Shown: positions 40,058 to 50,629, counted from the first letter of the stretch. The stretch: 64,000 bases of DNA from Mycobacterium sp. M26 (GCF_001494595.1 NZ_LN929907.1:1-64000); one strand, 5' to 3'. Made by a program: numbers and translations. Notes: a model not told the origin generated them from the letters alone.

Positions 40058-40819
40058 ATGATGGCCTACGTGGCAAAGCCAGTGGCCGACATCGCCGACA
40101 TGCCCCGGGGCGGCCCGGATGCGTCCTGGTTGGACCGGATGCTGGAAACCGACCGTCCCGAATACCTGGACCGCGACGACGTCGACGACAAGGTTAAGCG
40201 CGGCGTGATCCGCGCGCTGGACGTGATGGGCTCGCTGTTCCGGGAGCACGAACACAACGCTGCACTGGTGCTCAAGAAGGTCGCCGACGTCCCCGACCCG
40301 AAGATCCTCGAACTGGGCGCCGGGCACGGTGCGCTATCGCGCATCCTGCTCGAACAACACCCGACCGTCGAGGTCACGGTGTCCGACATCAACCCCGAAT
40401 CGGTGGCGGCGATGGCGGCCTCCGACCTCGGCGAGCACCCGCGCGCCACCATCCGCACCATCGACGCGACCGCGATCGACGCCCCCGACGACGCGTACGA
40501 CCTGGCGGTCTTCGCGCTGTCGTTTCATCACCTGCCGCCGGACCTGGCGGCCCGCGTCTTCGCTGAGGGCACCCGGGTGGCCACCGAATTGGTGGTCATC
40601 GATCTCCCGCGGCTGCCCTCGCCACTGCACCTGGTGAAGCTCGCGACGTTCGCGCCATTCGCGCTGTGGTGGCCGTTCGCGCACGACGGGCTGATCAGCT
40701 CGCTGCGGGCCTACAGCCGCTCGGCACTGCAGGCTCTGGGTGACTACGCGGGGGTCGACGTCGAGGTCAGCAGCAGCCACTTCGACCGGCAGACAGTGGT
40801 GGTCCGCCGCCGGGGCTGA
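40058..40819 (+). CDS. Class I SAM-dependent methyltransferase
   Basis: 253 residues from the first of tandem ATGs. SAM motif [16 protein letters not shown], acidic motif [12 protein letters not shown], post-motif [23 protein letters not shown] (Methyltransf_11/25 type, HHLPP). A hydrophobic segment near the C-terminus ([20 protein letters not shown]) suggests a lipid or membrane-bound substrate. Substrate unknown. Divergent from glpK, 34 bp between starts. Confidence 0.82.
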   Translation: MMAYVAKPVADIADMPRGGPDASWLDRMLETDRPEYLDRDDVDDKVKRGVIRALDVMGSLFREHEHNAALVLKKVADVPDPKILELGAGHGALSRILLEQHPTVEVTVSDINPESVAAMAASDLGEHPRATIRTIDATAIDAPDDAYDLAVFALSFHHLPPDLAARVFAEGTRVATELVVIDLPRLPSPLHLVKLATFAPFALWWPFAHDGLISSLRAYSRSALQALGDYAGVDVEVSSSHFDRQTVVVRRRG

Positions 40820-40869
40820 TCTCGGCGATTTGCTTGCGCGCTCGGCACCGAACCGGTTGCATCGACCCC

Positions 40870-42348
40870 GTGGGCGAAGAGGTCAAGCACGCCAGCTATA
40901 ACCGGGCGCACCGGCAGGAGTACCGGCGCAAGGTGCAGCTGTGCCTGGACGTGTTCGAAACCATGCTGGCTCAGTCCAGTTTCGACTTCGACCGGCCGCT
41001 GACCGGGATGGAGATCGAATGCAACCTGGTGGATGCCGGCTATCAGCCGGCGATGTCCAACCAGGAGGTGCTCGCCGCGATCGCCGACCCGGCTTATCAA
41101 ACCGAATTGGGCGCCTACAACATCGAATTCAACGTTCCGCCTCGACGCCTGCCCGGCCGGACCGCGCTGGAACTGGAGGACGAGATCCGCGCCAGCCTCA
41201 ACGCCGCGGAGTCGAAGGCCAACACCGACGGGGCGCACATCGTGATGATCGGCATCCTGCCGACCTTGATGCCGCAGCATCTGACCGGGCACTGGATGAG
41301 TCCGTCGATGCGCTATCAGGCCCTCAACGACTCGATCTTCACCGCCCGCGGCGAGGACATCCTGATCGATATCGCCGGCCCAGAACGGCTGAGCCTGCAT
41401 GCGGAGTCCATCGCGCCCGAATCCGCCTGCACCAGTATGCAATTGCATCTTCAAGTTTCGCCGGCTGATTTCGCCAGCAACTGGAACGCCGCCCAGGTAC
41501 TGGCCGGCCCGCAGTTGGCGCTGGGCGCGAACTCGCCGTACTTCTTCGGCCACCAACTCTGGGCGGAGACCCGCATTGAACTGTTCGCCCAGGCCACCGA
41601 CACCCGGCCCGACGAGTTGAAGGCGCAGGGGGTGCGGCCGCGAGTGTGGTTCGGGGAGCGCTGGATCACCTCGATCTTCGACCTCTTCGAGGAGAACGTC
41701 CGCTACTTCCCGTCGCTGCTACCCGAGCTGTCCGAGGAGGATCCGGTGGCCGAACTGGCGGCCGGGCGCACCCCGCATCTGCCCGAACTGCGGCTGCACA
41801 ACGGCACGGTGTATCGCTGGAACCGTCCGGTCTACGACGTCGTGGACGGCCGTCCACACCTGCGGGTGGAGAACCGGGTGCTGCCCGCCGGGCCCACCGT
41901 CGTCGACATGATGGCCAACTCGGCGTTCTACTACGGGGCCCTGCGCTACCTGTCCGAAGAGGACCGTCCATTGTGGACGAAAATGAGTTTCACTGCGGCA
42001 CATGACAATTTCCTGGAGTCTGCCCGCAACGGTTTGGACGGCCGGCTGTACTGGCCGGGCTTGGGTGAGGTGACCGCCGACGAGTTGGTGCTACGCACCC
42101 TGCTGCCGATGGCCGACGAAGGTCTGCGCCGCTGGAAGGTGGCGGCCGAGGTGCGGGATCGCTACCTCGGGGTGATCGAGGGCCGGGCCAAGACCGGCCG
42201 CAACGGGTCGGCGTGGCAGGTCGCAACGGTACGGGCGTTGCAGGAGCAGGGGATGGCCCGGCCGCAGGCGCTGGCCGAGATGCTGCGGCGCTACTGCGAG
42301 CTGATGCACAGCAATGCGCCGGTGCACACCTGGGAGCAACCCGGCTGA
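40870..42348 (+). CDS. Glutamate-cysteine ligase family protein (GCS2, Rv3698-like)
   Basis: 492 residues from GTG (GEEVKHASYNRAHRQEYRRKV). GCS2-type ATP-grasp-like ligase: GMEIECNLVDAG, YNIEFNVPP, RYQALNDSIF, ACTSMQLHLQVSPADFA, ALGANSPYFFG and RVENRVLPAGPTVVDMMANSAFYYG. This family includes EgtA and carboxylate-amine ligases. It is distinct from the true egtA at 48.6 kb, and its substrate is unknown. Same position and pairing with the methyltransferase gene as Rv3698-Rv3699. Confidence 0.88.
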   Translation: MGEEVKHASYNRAHRQEYRRKVQLCLDVFETMLAQSSFDFDRPLTGMEIECNLVDAGYQPAMSNQEVLAAIADPAYQTELGAYNIEFNVPPRRLPGRTALELEDEIRASLNAAESKANTDGAHIVMIGILPTLMPQHLTGHWMSPSMRYQALNDSIFTARGEDILIDIAGPERLSLHAESIAPESACTSMQLHLQVSPADFASNWNAAQVLAGPQLALGANSPYFFGHQLWAETRIELFAQATDTRPDELKAQGVRPRVWFGERWITSIFDLFEENVRYFPSLLPELSEEDPVAELAAGRTPHLPELRLHNGTVYRWNRPVYDVVDGRPHLRVENRVLPAGPTVVDMMANSAFYYGALRYLSEEDRPLWTKMSFTAAHDNFLESARNGLDGRLYWPGLGEVTADELVLRTLLPMADEGLRRWKVAAEVRDRYLGVIEGRAKTGRNGSAWQVATVRALQEQGMARPQALAEMLRRYCELMHSNAPVHTWEQPG

Positions 42349-42375
42349 GCCGGATGGCGGAGTAGCGTCGTTTCC

Positions 42376-43053
42376 ATGGCTAACGAAGTGATGGATTGGG
42401 ACAGCGCGTACCGGCAGGACGGAGCATTTCCGGGTCCCCCGCCGTGGAACATCGGTGAGCCGCAGCCCGAGTTGGCGGCACTGATCGCCGGCGGCAAGGT
42501 CACCGGCGAGGTGCTCGACGCCGGCTGCGGGCATGCCGAGCTGGCGTTGGCGCTGGCCGCGCAGGGTTACACCGTGGTCGGTATCGACGTCTCCCCGACC
42601 GCGATCGCCGCCGCCACCCGGGCCGCCGAGGAACGCGGACTGCCCAGCGCGACATTCGTCTGCGACGACATCACGGCGTTCACCGGTTTCGACGGCCGGT
42701 TCGACACGATCATCGACAGCACGCTGTTCCACTCGCTGCCCGTTGAGCTGCGCGACGGCTATCTGCAGTCGGTGCACCGGGCGGCCGCCCCGGGTGCGCA
42801 CTACTACATCCTGGTGTTCGCCAAAGGGGCCTTCCCGCCCGACATCGAGACCAAGCCGAACGAGGTCGACGAGGACGAATTACGCAGCGCGGTGTCGAAG
42901 TACTTCGTGATCGACGAGGTCAGGCCGGCCAAGATCCATTCGCACAAGCCGGAATTCCCCGATATGCCCGCCGGCCCGCCGCCGTTCGACACCGACGAGA
43001 AGGGCCGGATGATGATGCCGGCCTATCTGCTCAGCGCGCACAAGGCGAGCTGA
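42376..43053 (+). CDS. Class I SAM-dependent methyltransferase (Rv3699-like)
   Basis: 225 residues. VLDAGCGHAELALALAAQGYTVVGIDVSPTAI (motif I and acidic loop), FDTIIDSTLFHSLP and the thiopurine-methyltransferase-like PPWNIGEPQPEL opening. Small-molecule substrate likely. Follows the GCS2-family gene by 27 bp, probably co-transcribed. Overlaps the end of the convergent hydrolase gene by 23 bp. Confidence 0.86.
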   Translation: MANEVMDWDSAYRQDGAFPGPPPWNIGEPQPELAALIAGGKVTGEVLDAGCGHAELALALAAQGYTVVGIDVSPTAIAAATRAAEERGLPSATFVCDDITAFTGFDGRFDTIIDSTLFHSLPVELRDGYLQSVHRAAAPGAHYYILVFAKGAFPPDIETKPNEVDEDELRSAVSKYFVIDEVRPAKIHSHKPEFPDMPAGPPPFDTDEKGRMMMPAYLLSAHKAS

Positions 43054-43837
43054 CCTCCGCCAGGAACGGCTCGACCACGCCGAGGAACTGCTCCGGCTGC
43101 GACGAGAACGGCAGGTGCCCGGTATCGAACACCGCCAGCCGTGAGCCGGGGATCGCCCGCTGGGTGGCCCGGCCGAACCGAAGCGGGATCGCGGTGTCGC
43201 GGGCTCCCCACACGATCAGGGTCGGCGCACCGATCTGGTCGGCGCGCCCGCGCAGGCTGGCCTCCGGCGCGGCGAAACTGCGCCACAGCGCAGCGGCCAG
43301 GTCCACCCCCTCGGCGCTGCGCGCCCGCTGGCCGACCCGCTGCAGGACGGCCTGGTCGTGCTCACTGTGCGCCTGCAGGTAGCTGCGCACGAACCGCGGC
43401 AGCACCCGTTTGAGCACCGCGGGTGTGCCGAGCAGCCGGCAGTAGGCGTTGGTCAGCGGGCTGCCGAGGAATCCGCCGGTGTCCACCAGGACCAGACCGG
43501 CCACCCGTTGCGGTGCGCTCAGCGCGAGGTGTGCCGCGGCGAAGCCGCCGACCGAGTTACCGACGTACACCGCGGGTGGCAGGTCGAGGGCTGCGATGAC
43601 ATCGTCGAGAACGTCGGCATACACCGCGGCACCGGGATCGAAAGGTGCTCGGGGGAAAGGTGATTCACCATGGCCGGGCCAGTCCACCCGGATCACCCGA
43701 TAGTGCCGGGCCAGTGCGGGCGTGACGGCATCGAAGTCACGCCGATCGTGCAGGGCGGCGTGCAGGGCCACCACCACCGGCCCGTCTCCGTCGACCGAAT
43801 AGGCGACCGGACCAACCCGGGTTTCGACTACTGGCAT
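43031..43837 (-). CDS. Alpha/beta hydrolase
   Basis: 268 residues from ATG MPVVETRVGPVAYSVDG with GGGG 5 nt upstream; an ATG at 43852 lies inside the TetR operator and is less likely. The nucleophile elbow GNSVGG, the oxyanion-hole region LHAALHDRRDF, the acid in IVWGARDTAIP and the final His in FDTGHLPFSSQPEQF are all present. Typical of esterases and C-C bond hydrolases. Divergent from a TetR regulator whose operator overlaps its promoter, so it is the likely regulated target. Confidence 0.88.
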   Translation of the reverse strand: MPVVETRVGPVAYSVDGDGPVVVALHAALHDRRDFDAVTPALARHYRVIRVDWPGHGESPFPRAPFDPGAAVYADVLDDVIAALDLPPAVYVGNSVGGFAAAHLALSAPQRVAGLVLVDTGGFLGSPLTNAYCRLLGTPAVLKRVLPRFVRSYLQAHSEHDQAVLQRVGQRARSAEGVDLAAALWRSFAAPEASLRGRADQIGAPTLIVWGARDTAIPLRFGRATQRAIPGSRLAVFDTGHLPFSSQPEQFLGVVEPFLAEVSSPCAR

Positions 43838-43848
43838 GATCGCCCCTT

Positions 43849-43874
43849 TCATTGACCGACCGGTCGGTCAATGA
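43849..43874. promoter_or_regulatory. Perfect 26-bp palindromic operator (TetR type)
   Basis: Exact palindrome whose half reads TCATTGACCGACC, centred between 43861 and 43862. It overlaps the hydrolase gene's upstream region and lies 7 bp before the -10 of the TetR gene, so one regulator should control both. The GACCGACCGGTCGGTC core is a well-known mycobacterial TetR-type site. Confidence 0.8.
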
Positions 43875-43880
43875 CGATGC

Positions 43881-43886
43881 TATCCT
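43881..43886 (+). promoter_or_regulatory. -10 element of the TetR gene, leaderless
   Basis: TATCCT followed by 7 nt and GTG at 43894. It supports that start rather than the TTG at 43852 inside the operator. Confidence 0.5.
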
Positions 43887-43893
43887 CGAGAGC

Positions 43894-44454
43894 GTGCCGA
43901 CACAACCACTCACCGGACGCCAGGCCGCCGCCGCCGAAACCCGCGCCAAGCTGATCGACGCCGGGTTACGGCTGGCCGAGCGGACCGGACTGACCGGGCT
44001 GAGCGCCAACCTCGTGGTCGAGGAAGCCGGTGTGTCCAAGGGCAGCTTCTTCCACCACTTCGGCGATCGGGCGAGCTATCTACTCGCACTCCATCGCGAG
44101 TTCCACGACCGCGTCGCCGAGCAGATCGCCGAGGTGTCGACCGCCCTGCCACCCGGGCGGGAACGGCTGCTGGCCGGCAGCGCAACCTATCTCGACTACT
44201 GCCTGGAGCAACGTGGGATTCGGGCGCTTCTCCTGGAAGCCCGTGCGGAACCCGCTGTGGCGCAGGAGATCAGCCACCGCAATGCCACGTTCGCGACGGT
44301 CTGCTCAGAAGACTTCCAGGCCCTCGGGCGCCGCCAGCCCCTGCATAGTGCGCACCTGTGGGTGGCGATGACGGCCGAGGCGGCTCTGCTCGAACTGCAG
44401 GACCGCTCGCAGTCCGCCGCCGTACGCGAAGCGCTGGCGGAGTTCCTGGGCTGA
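43894..44454 (+). CDS. TetR-family transcriptional regulator
   Basis: 186 residues. N-terminal HTH at about 15-60 (ETRAKLIDAGLRLAERTGLTGLSANLVVEEAGVSKGSFFHHFGDRASYLLALHREF). The C-terminal ligand domain is all-helical. It probably represses itself and the divergent alpha/beta hydrolase through the 26-bp palindrome. Ends 6 bp from the 3' end of the convergent egtE. Confidence 0.88.
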   Translation: MPTQPLTGRQAAAAETRAKLIDAGLRLAERTGLTGLSANLVVEEAGVSKGSFFHHFGDRASYLLALHREFHDRVAEQIAEVSTALPPGRERLLAGSATYLDYCLEQRGIRALLLEARAEPAVAQEISHRNATFATVCSEDFQALGRRQPLHSAHLWVAMTAEAALLELQDRSQSAAVREALAEFLG

Positions 44455-44459
44455 GGGTG

Positions 44460-45566
44460 TCAGACCAGCGCGGCCAACGCGGCGGCCAGTACCTCGATGT
44501 CGGTCAGGGTGTTGTCGACGTGCGGTGACACCCGCAGCACCGGCGTCTGCATCTCCATGGGAGCCCGCTCCACCCCGGCGGCAGTGGTGACGATGCCGTG
44601 CTCGGCGATCAGCCGGGCCCGCACCGTCGCCGGGTCGGCGCCGTCGGTCGGGGTCAGCGTGGTGATGGCGCTGGGCTCGTCCTCGGGTTCCACCACGCGC
44701 CAGCCGGGGACCTCGGCCAGCACACCCCGGGCGGCCCGGGTGAGCCCGATCAGGTGCTCGCGTACCGAGTCCGGACCGGCCGCCAGGTACTCCCCCACGG
44801 CCACCGAAAAACCCACTCGGGCAGCTACATTGGCTTCACCCAGCTCCAGGCACTGCAACGCTGACAGCTCACCGGCCCACTGCGGCGAGCGCAGCAGGTC
44901 GGCTAGGGCTGGGCGGACGGCCAGCACCCCGACCCCGCGGGGACCGGCCATCCATTTGCGGGAGGAGGAGTAGACGGCATCGGCGTCCACCACGCAGTCG
45001 ATCTGCCCGAGCGCCTGCGCGGCGTCGACCACCAGTGGGAGTCCGAGGTCGCGGCAGAGCGTGGCCAGCTGCGGCACCGGCTGCACCACGCCGCGGTGGC
45101 TGCCGACAGCCGTCAGGTGCACCAGTGCCGGCGGCGCGGCCTTCAGCGCTGCTGCGGCGGCATCGGGATCCAGTCGGCCCAGGCCGTCGACCGGGAGCGG
45201 CGAGGTGGTGAACCCGTGTGCGGCGAACTGCGCGAGGTTGGGCCCGTACTCCCCGGGCAGGCAGGCCACCGTCCTGGCCAGTGGCCAGGCCCCGAGCAGC
45301 AGGTCGAGCGCGTTACCCGAGCCGGTGGTGAAAACCACGTCGCCCGAGGACATTCCGGTCAGTGCGGCGACCCCGGCCCGGCCGGCATCGAGCGCCGGGG
45401 TGGCCGCCTCGGCCGCGACATAGCCACCGACCTCGCTCTCGTGGCGGGCGTGTGCGGTGCCAGCCTCGATGGCGGCCAGGCTCTGACGGGAACAGGCGGC
45501 GCTGTCCAGGTGCACCCCGGCCGCCGGCAGCCGGGCGGCGCGCCAGCGTTGTGGGAGGTCGCTCAC
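44460..45566 (-). CDS. egtE: Ergothioneine biosynthesis PLP-dependent C-S lyase EgtE
   Basis: 368 residues from the GTG overlapping the egtD stop (GTGA). Class V aminotransferase fold. PLP contacts: Asp181 in [10 protein letters not shown] and the Schiff-base Lys204 in [15 protein letters not shown]; phosphate contacts in TTGSGNAL. It catalyses the last step, hercynylcysteine sulfoxide to ergothioneine. Fifth gene of the egtA-B-C-D-E cluster. Confidence 0.92.
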   Translation of the reverse strand: MSDLPQRWRAARLPAAGVHLDSAACSRQSLAAIEAGTAHARHESEVGGYVAAEAATPALDAGRAGVAALTGMSSGDVVFTTGSGNALDLLLGAWPLARTVACLPGEYGPNLAQFAAHGFTTSPLPVDGLGRLDPDAAAAALKAAPPALVHLTAVGSHRGVVQPVPQLATLCRDLGLPLVVDAAQALGQIDCVVDADAVYSSSRKWMAGPRGVGVLAVRPALADLLRSPQWAGELSALQCLELGEANVAARVGFSVAVGEYLAAGPDSVREHLIGLTRAARGVLAEVPGWRVVEPEDEPSAITTLTPTDGADPATVRARLIAEHGIVTTAAGVERAPMEMQTPVLRVSPHVDNTLTDIEVLAAALAALV

Positions 45567-46528
45567 TTCACGGCCAGCGAGAGGCCGAAGTCCCCCGCCG
45601 GATCGGTCCACCAGTGGGTGCGGCGCAGCCCGGCATCGGCCAGTTCGCGCGCGACGGCGTCCGGCCGGAACTTGCAGGAGACCTCGGTCAGCATCTGTTC
45701 ACCTTCGCCGAAGTCGACGCTGAGGTCCAGTGCCCCGATGTGGACGTGTTGCGGCGTGTCGGCACGCAGCCACATCTCGATACGTTCCTCGTCCGCGTTC
45801 CACCGGGCGACGTGGGTGAACTGTTCGACGGCGAAGTCGGCATCGAGTTCGCGATTCACCACGGCCAGCACGTTGCGGTTGAACTGCGCCGTTACACCCG
45901 CGCTGTCGTCGTAGGCGCGGACCAACCGCTCGGCGTCCTTGACCAGATCAGTGCCGAGCAGCAGGGAATCACCTGGCTCCAGCACGTCGGCCAGCGAAGA
46001 CAGGAACTCCGCGCGCGGCCCGGGGGTCAGGTTGCCGATGGTCGAGCCGAGGAAGACGAACAGCCGCCGCCCGCCGCCCGGGATCTTGGCCAGGTGTTCC
46101 TCGAAGTCGCCACACACCGCGTCGATCTCGAGACCCGGGAACTCCGATTGCAGTGCCGCACCGGCAGATTCCAGAACACCGGCGTCGACGTCGAAGGGGA
46201 TGAAGCGGCGCAGCGATCCGTGCTCGCGCAGGGCGGCCAGCAGCATCCTGGTCTTCTCCGAGGTGCCGCTGCCGAGTTCGACCAGGGTGTCCGCGCCGCT
46301 GGCGGCGGAGATGGCAGCCGACTCGGCGCGCAGGATCTGGGATTCGGCGCGGGTGGGGTAGTACTCCGGCAAGCGGGTGATCTGATCGAACAGATCGCTG
46401 CCCACCGCATCGTAAAACCACTTGGGCGGCAGGGATTTCGGGCTCTGCTGCAATCCGGTGCGGACGTCGCTGCGCAGAGCCTGCGCTGCGGCGTCGGCGG
46501 CCAGGAAGTTCGACAGCGTGAAGGTCAC
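45563..46528 (-). CDS. egtD: Histidine N-alpha-trimethyltransferase EgtD
   Basis: 321 residues, GTG start overlapping the egtC stop. DUF2260-type SAM methyltransferase: [58 protein letters not shown]-terminal histidine-binding segment MLTEVSCKF. Converts L-His to hercynine with three SAM, the committed step. Full length for the family. Confidence 0.94.
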   Translation of the reverse strand: MTFTLSNFLAADAAAQALRSDVRTGLQQSPKSLPPKWFYDAVGSDLFDQITRLPEYYPTRAESQILRAESAAISAASGADTLVELGSGTSEKTRMLLAALREHGSLRRFIPFDVDAGVLESAGAALQSEFPGLEIDAVCGDFEEHLAKIPGGGRRLFVFLGSTIGNLTPGPRAEFLSSLADVLEPGDSLLLGTDLVKDAERLVRAYDDSAGVTAQFNRNVLAVVNRELDADFAVEQFTHVARWNADEERIEMWLRADTPQHVHIGALDLSVDFGEGEQMLTEVSCKFRPDAVARELADAGLRRTHWWTDPAGDFGLSLAVK

Positions 46529-47292
46529 GACGATCCTCTCAGCGGGGTCAGGGTCACGCGACGTTCACTGACCTCGACCAGGTGGCGGTCAGGGATGTCC
46601 CGCCAGCCCGGGTGGTCGTCATAGGGCTCACTGGCCAGTACCACGCCGTCGTCGCGTTCGAGCACCGACAGAGTGTCGCCCCACGTGGTGGCCAGCAGCC
46701 GGGAACCGTTGGCCGCCACGATGTTCAGCCGCGCATTCGGATCGGCGGCGGCCACCTCGACGACGGTGTCGCCGAGGCTGTCGAGGCCGCGCTCGAAGAT
46801 CAACGCGGCCAGGATCGCGCTGTCGACGGTGGACTCAGCAGCCGACGTGAGTGGAAGTACTGCTCGATCGACAATCCCGTTGTGCGACAACAACCATCGG
46901 CCGTCAGTGAACGGGGCTGACGCGCTGGGTTCGATCGGCATGCCGATCGTGGCCGAACGGACGGCGGCCACCACGCAGCCACTGTGCAGCGCAGGAGCCA
47001 CCGAGGCGAAGGACGCATCCCCCCACAGCGGGGCGGCACTGCGCCACCGTCGTACCTGCCCGCCGTGCCCGATCCCCGAGTCGCTTCGCTCCTGCCCGCC
47101 GTGCCCGATCCCCGAGTCGCTTCGCTCCTGCCCGCCGGCGTCGACAAAGCCCACACCCCACCCGTCGGCGTTGAGCAGACCGTGCTTCTGCCGGCGCGGA
47201 GCATAGGACTGCACCAGCAGGCCCGACGGTGGGTCGAGCACCAGCGAGGCCACCGACACCGGTTCGCCCAGCCACCCCAGATGACGGCACAT
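46525..47292 (-). CDS. egtC: Gamma-glutamyl-hercynylcysteine sulfoxide hydrolase EgtC
   Basis: 255 residues. The start ATG shares its A with the egtB stop (TGATG). Class II glutamine amidotransferase with the catalytic Cys2 exposed after Met removal (MCRHLGWLG), then [15 protein letters not shown] and LLSHNGIVD. An unusual insertion after the GWGVGF strand carries two exact 12-residue repeats ([12 protein letters not shown] type) from a 36-bp DNA repeat. Removes the glutamyl group in ergothioneine synthesis. Confidence 0.92.
   Translation of the reverse strand: MCRHLGWLGEPVSVASLVLDPPSGLLVQSYAPRRQKHGLLNADGWGVGFVDAGGQERSDSGIGHGGQERSDSGIGHGGQVRRWRSAAPLWGDASFASVAPALHSGCVVAAVRSATIGMPIEPSASAPFTDGRWLLSHNGIVDRAVLPLTSAAESTVDSAILAALIFERGLDSLGDTVVEVAAADPNARLNIVAANGSRLLATTWGDTLSVLERDDGVVLASEPYDDHPGWRDIPDRHLVEVSERRVTLTPLRGSS
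47055..47137 (-). repeat. 36-bp tandem repeat inside egtC
   Basis: Two exact 36-bp copies (47055-47090 and 47091-47126) and an 11-bp partial third copy. On the minus strand the unit encodes [12 protein letters not shown] in frame. The insertion is in a loop and leaves the reading frame intact. Confidence 0.9.
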
Positions 47293-48572
47293 CAGACGTC
47301 CCACGCCAATCGGACACCGGAGAAGATCTGCCGCCGGATGGGGTGATCCCAGTTGCGGAAGCTGGGCCGCAGGATGTCGGCGGCCACCGCCCACGATCCA
47401 CCCCGCAGCACCTTGTAGTCGCCGTCGAAGAACGGCTCGGAATAACGCTGGTAGATCATCGGCGTGAAACCCGGCCACGGCCGCAGCGGCGAGGTGGTCC
47501 ACTCCCAGACCTCGCCGAGCATCTGCTCGGCACCGTAGGCCGAGGCGCCCTGCGGGTAGGCGCCGACCGGGGCGGGGCGGAGCGCATCACCGCCGAGGTT
47601 GGCCAGCCGCGCGGTGGGTGCCTCGGCTCCCCACGGGTAGCGGCGCCGGGTTCCGGTGTCGGGGTCCCAGGCACACGCCTTTTCCCACTCGATCTCGGTG
47701 GGCAGGCGGGCACCGGCCCACGCCGCGTAGGCCTCGGCTTCGAAAAACGTGACGTGCTGGACGGGTTCGTCGTCGGGAATCTGCTCGACGTGACCGAAGC
47801 GGCTGCGGCTGCCGTCGGCGTTCCAGAACTGCGGCGCGCTCAGCCCAGCCTGGACCCGATGCTCCCACCCGCGCGTCGACCACCACCGCGGCTGGGCGTA
47901 ACCGCCGTCGTCGATGAACTGCCGCCACTCGCCGTTGGTGACGGGCACCCGGCCGATGCGGAAGGACGGCACGTCGACCACATGGGCGGGTCGCTCGTTG
48001 TCCAACGAGAGCGGTTCGTCCTCGGCGTCGACACCGAGGACGAACGGCCCGCCGGGAACCAGGACCGAGGTGCCGGCCACCCCGGGGCGGCCCGCGGGCA
48101 GCGCGGTCCGCGGCCCGAGGATCGGGGCGCCGGTGCGCAGGTTGAGCGCCTGCAGCATGGTCTCGTCGTGCTGGTTCTCGTGGCTGATCACCAGCCCGAA
48201 GCGGAACCCGACCTCCTCGTCGTGCTCCGGTGCCGCGTCGAGGACGTCGAGGGCGGCGGCGCGCACCGTCGCGCAGTAGGCCCGGGACTGGGCCGGGGAC
48301 AGCAACGGCAGGTCGACCCGGCTGGCCCGGCTGTGCACGAACGCGTCGTAGAGACCCTCGACGGTGGCGGGCAACATCCCGGGACGATCCGGGTTGCCGT
48401 CCCGCAGCAGCCAGAGTTCCTCCTGCTGGCCGATATGGGCGAGGTCCCACACCAGCGGACTCATCAGGGGGTTGTACTGGCGGTGCAGTTCGGCGTCGTC
48501 GAAGTCGGTGAGGGCCAGCGTGCGCTGCCGGGCCCGGTCGAGGTCGCGGGCCAGCACTTCGCGGGAGATCAC
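47292..48572 (-). CDS. egtB: Hercynylcysteine sulfoxide synthase EgtB
   Basis: 426 residues, GTG overlapping the egtA stop. N-terminal DinB-like domain with three Fe-binding His: H46 in [10 protein letters not shown] and H131/H135 in [12 protein letters not shown]-terminal FGE-sulfatase domain ([51 protein letters not shown]). It joins hercynine with gamma-glutamylcysteine and oxygen. Full length. Confidence 0.95.
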   Translation of the reverse strand: MISREVLARDLDRARQRTLALTDFDDAELHRQYNPLMSPLVWDLAHIGQQEELWLLRDGNPDRPGMLPATVEGLYDAFVHSRASRVDLPLLSPAQSRAYCATVRAAALDVLDAAPEHDEEVGFRFGLVISHENQHDETMLQALNLRTGAPILGPRTALPAGRPGVAGTSVLVPGGPFVLGVDAEDEPLSLDNERPAHVVDVPSFRIGRVPVTNGEWRQFIDDGGYAQPRWWSTRGWEHRVQAGLSAPQFWNADGSRSRFGHVEQIPDDEPVQHVTFFEAEAYAAWAGARLPTEIEWEKACAWDPDTGTRRRYPWGAEAPTARLANLGGDALRPAPVGAYPQGASAYGAEQMLGEVWEWTTSPLRPWPGFTPMIYQRYSEPFFDGDYKVLRGGSWAVAADILRPSFRNWDHPIRRQIFSGVRLAWDV

Positions 48573-49858
48573 TCCTGCTCCCTGGCCAGCCGTCGCACGG
48601 CGGGCACGATCCCGCTGCGGATCACCCGGTCGGCGATGTCATCGGCGGGGCTGCGGCCGGCTTCCACGTTGTGCACCAACCGCGCCATGGACTCCGATAA
48701 TTCCGCGGGCGCCCGATCGGCGACGGCGGCCACGCACCGGTTGGCTGCGGTGTAGAGCCGCTTGTCGGTCAGGCCCACCCGGGCGGCCAGGTCCCACGCC
48801 GTCGCCACCGGTTCGACGGCCTCGGCGGCCAGGTCGGCTGCCTGCGGATCGTCGAGCAGGGTGGTCAGCAGGAACACCAGGGCCGGCCACAGCGCGTCGG
48901 GAACGCTATCGAGATAGCGGATCTCCAGCCAGCCGCGCGGGCGGACCGGCGGGAACAGGGTGGTCAGGTGATAGTCCAGATCGGCGGTGGTGGGCCGCCT
49001 GCCGTCGAGGTCGACCAGACCGTCGGCCCAGTCCGCGAACGGCACGTGGGTGGTCAGCGGCACCGCCTGCGGGGTGTTCACCAACATGACCGGCGCCTTC
49101 AGCGCGTAGCGCGCCCAATCGGTGCACGGGTCGTCCCCGCTGGCGCCCAGGATCGGGCCGCACCGCGCGGAGTCCAGCTGCCCCCACACCCGCTGCCTGC
49201 TGGACTGCCAGCCGGTGAACTTGCCCGCCAGCAGCGGAGAGTTTGCAGAGATCGCGACCATCGTGGGGCCCAATGCGTGGGCCAGGCGCACCCGATCGGC
49301 CCAGCCCTCCCGAGGACCGGCGTCGAGGTTGATCTGCATGGAGGCCGTCGACGTCATCATCGCCGCGCCCGCCCCGGCAGTGCGCGTGGCGATGAAGAAC
49401 CGCTCCATCGCCTGATACCGGTCGCCGGGGTTGATCCGCTGGGCCTTGCGCAGTGGGTCGGCGCCGAGGAGCACCAGTCCGAGACCGGCCTGCTCGAACA
49501 CCGACCGGAGGGCGTCGCGGTCGCGGGCCAGCGCCGCGATCGCCGGCGCCGGACCGTCCAGCGGCGGGCCGGACAACTCGATGGCCCCGCCCGGCTCGAC
49601 CGTGATCGCACTGCCGCCCGGCAGCGGCGGCACCGTGGCGATGACGTCCCGCAGTTCGGCCCAGCCCGGGCGGCGATGGGGATCATCCAGGTCGAAGCAG
49701 TGCGCTTCGAGTTCCAGGCCGACTCGGCCCACCGGGCTGTCGAACAGCGATGCCCCCGCGATGTGCAGAGCCGCCGAGGTCGAGTCCGTCAGCACGTGCT
49801 CGCCAGCCTCCGGCCCGCAGCGCGGTCGGCCCGGTTGGGACGTGACGGCGAACGTCAT
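48569..49858 (-). CDS. egtA: Glutamate-cysteine ligase EgtA
   Basis: 429 residues from [17 protein letters not shown]; an ATG at 49867 would add MDL. GCS2 family: [61 protein letters not shown] and [12 protein letters not shown]. Makes gamma-glutamylcysteine for EgtB (mycobacteria use mycothiol, not glutathione). First gene of the cluster; no gene overlaps its upstream side. Confidence 0.93.
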   Translation of the reverse strand: MTFAVTSQPGRPRCGPEAGEHVLTDSTSAALHIAGASLFDSPVGRVGLELEAHCFDLDDPHRRPGWAELRDVIATVPPLPGGSAITVEPGGAIELSGPPLDGPAPAIAALARDRDALRSVFEQAGLGLVLLGADPLRKAQRINPGDRYQAMERFFIATRTAGAGAAMMTSTASMQINLDAGPREGWADRVRLAHALGPTMVAISANSPLLAGKFTGWQSSRQRVWGQLDSARCGPILGASGDDPCTDWARYALKAPVMLVNTPQAVPLTTHVPFADWADGLVDLDGRRPTTADLDYHLTTLFPPVRPRGWLEIRYLDSVPDALWPALVFLLTTLLDDPQAADLAAEAVEPVATAWDLAARVGLTDKRLYTAANRCVAAVADRAPAELSESMARLVHNVEAGRSPADDIADRVIRSGIVPAVRRLAREQE

Positions 49859-49948
49859 GAGATCCATCTTCCAGCCCGCACCGACAAAACTCCCCGCTGA
49901 TCGAGCGACACGTTTGTGACGTGTACCCAAAGTGGCGGATCGTTACCG

Positions 49949-50611
49949 CTACTGACCCAGGGTGTTCTGCATCGCACCGGCCAGCACGTTCACCGCGGGG
50001 CCGCCGTTACCGGACTGGCAGACCTTGGCCTGTAGCAGGACGTTCTCCCGGAGTCGGGTCTGGGTGAAGCAGCGCCGGTCATTCTCGGCTTCCTGTTTGA
50101 CCCACACCGCGTCGGTGGCGCTGGGCGCCGCCCCGTTGAACGTCCACACCTCGGTGGTGCCGTCCTCGAGGTGCATGGCCGTGGTCTGACCCGAGCAGCC
50201 CACCGTGCGGTCGACCACTCGGTGGTAGGCGCGGGCGGCCGCGTCGGTGGTGGCGAACACCCCGATCGCCTGCTTGACCAGGTGGCCCTGATCGGTGGCC
50301 GACGTCTGCGTCACGGCTCCGTTGAAGGAGGCGAGGTCGGGGTCGTAGAACACCTCGGGCAGGCCGATGTCGGCCCAGTTATTGCAGACCGGCAGATCCA
50401 CCCAGTACGCCTGGAACGGGTCGGTGAACACCGACTCCCAGGTCATCGGGGCGCCGACGATGTTGCCCACCGAACCCTTGCCGAGGACGGCGTAGGACAC
50501 CACACCCGGATCCGATGGACGCGCAGCCGCCGGTATCGCCAGGACCAGACCGGCCAGCGCGGCCGCCGCGGCGGCGCAGCCGCTGACCTTCACACGCATG
50601 TGATCGATCAT
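49949..50611 (-). CDS. Secreted sensor-domain (PknH C-like) protein (Rv3705c-like)
   Basis: 220 residues (an alternative ATG four codons in, MRVKVSG). Sec signal peptide about 1-31 (AAAAALAGLVLAIPAAARPSD). The mature part carries four conserved Cys (LPVCNNWADIG, TVGCSG, NDRRCFTQ, QAKVCQS) in the pattern of the extracellular PknH-type sensor domain, giving two disulfides. Exported or surface protein of unknown ligand. Same position as Rv3705c beside egtA. Confidence 0.82.
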   Translation of the reverse strand: MIDHMRVKVSGCAAAAAALAGLVLAIPAAARPSDPGVVSYAVLGKGSVGNIVGAPMTWESVFTDPFQAYWVDLPVCNNWADIGLPEVFYDPDLASFNGAVTQTSATDQGHLVKQAIGVFATTDAAARAYHRVVDRTVGCSGQTTAMHLEDGTTEVWTFNGAAPSATDAVWVKQEAENDRRCFTQTRLRENVLLQAKVCQSGNGGPAVNVLAGAMQNTLGQ

Positions 50612-50629
50612 GCCAGCCGACGGCGCGCG

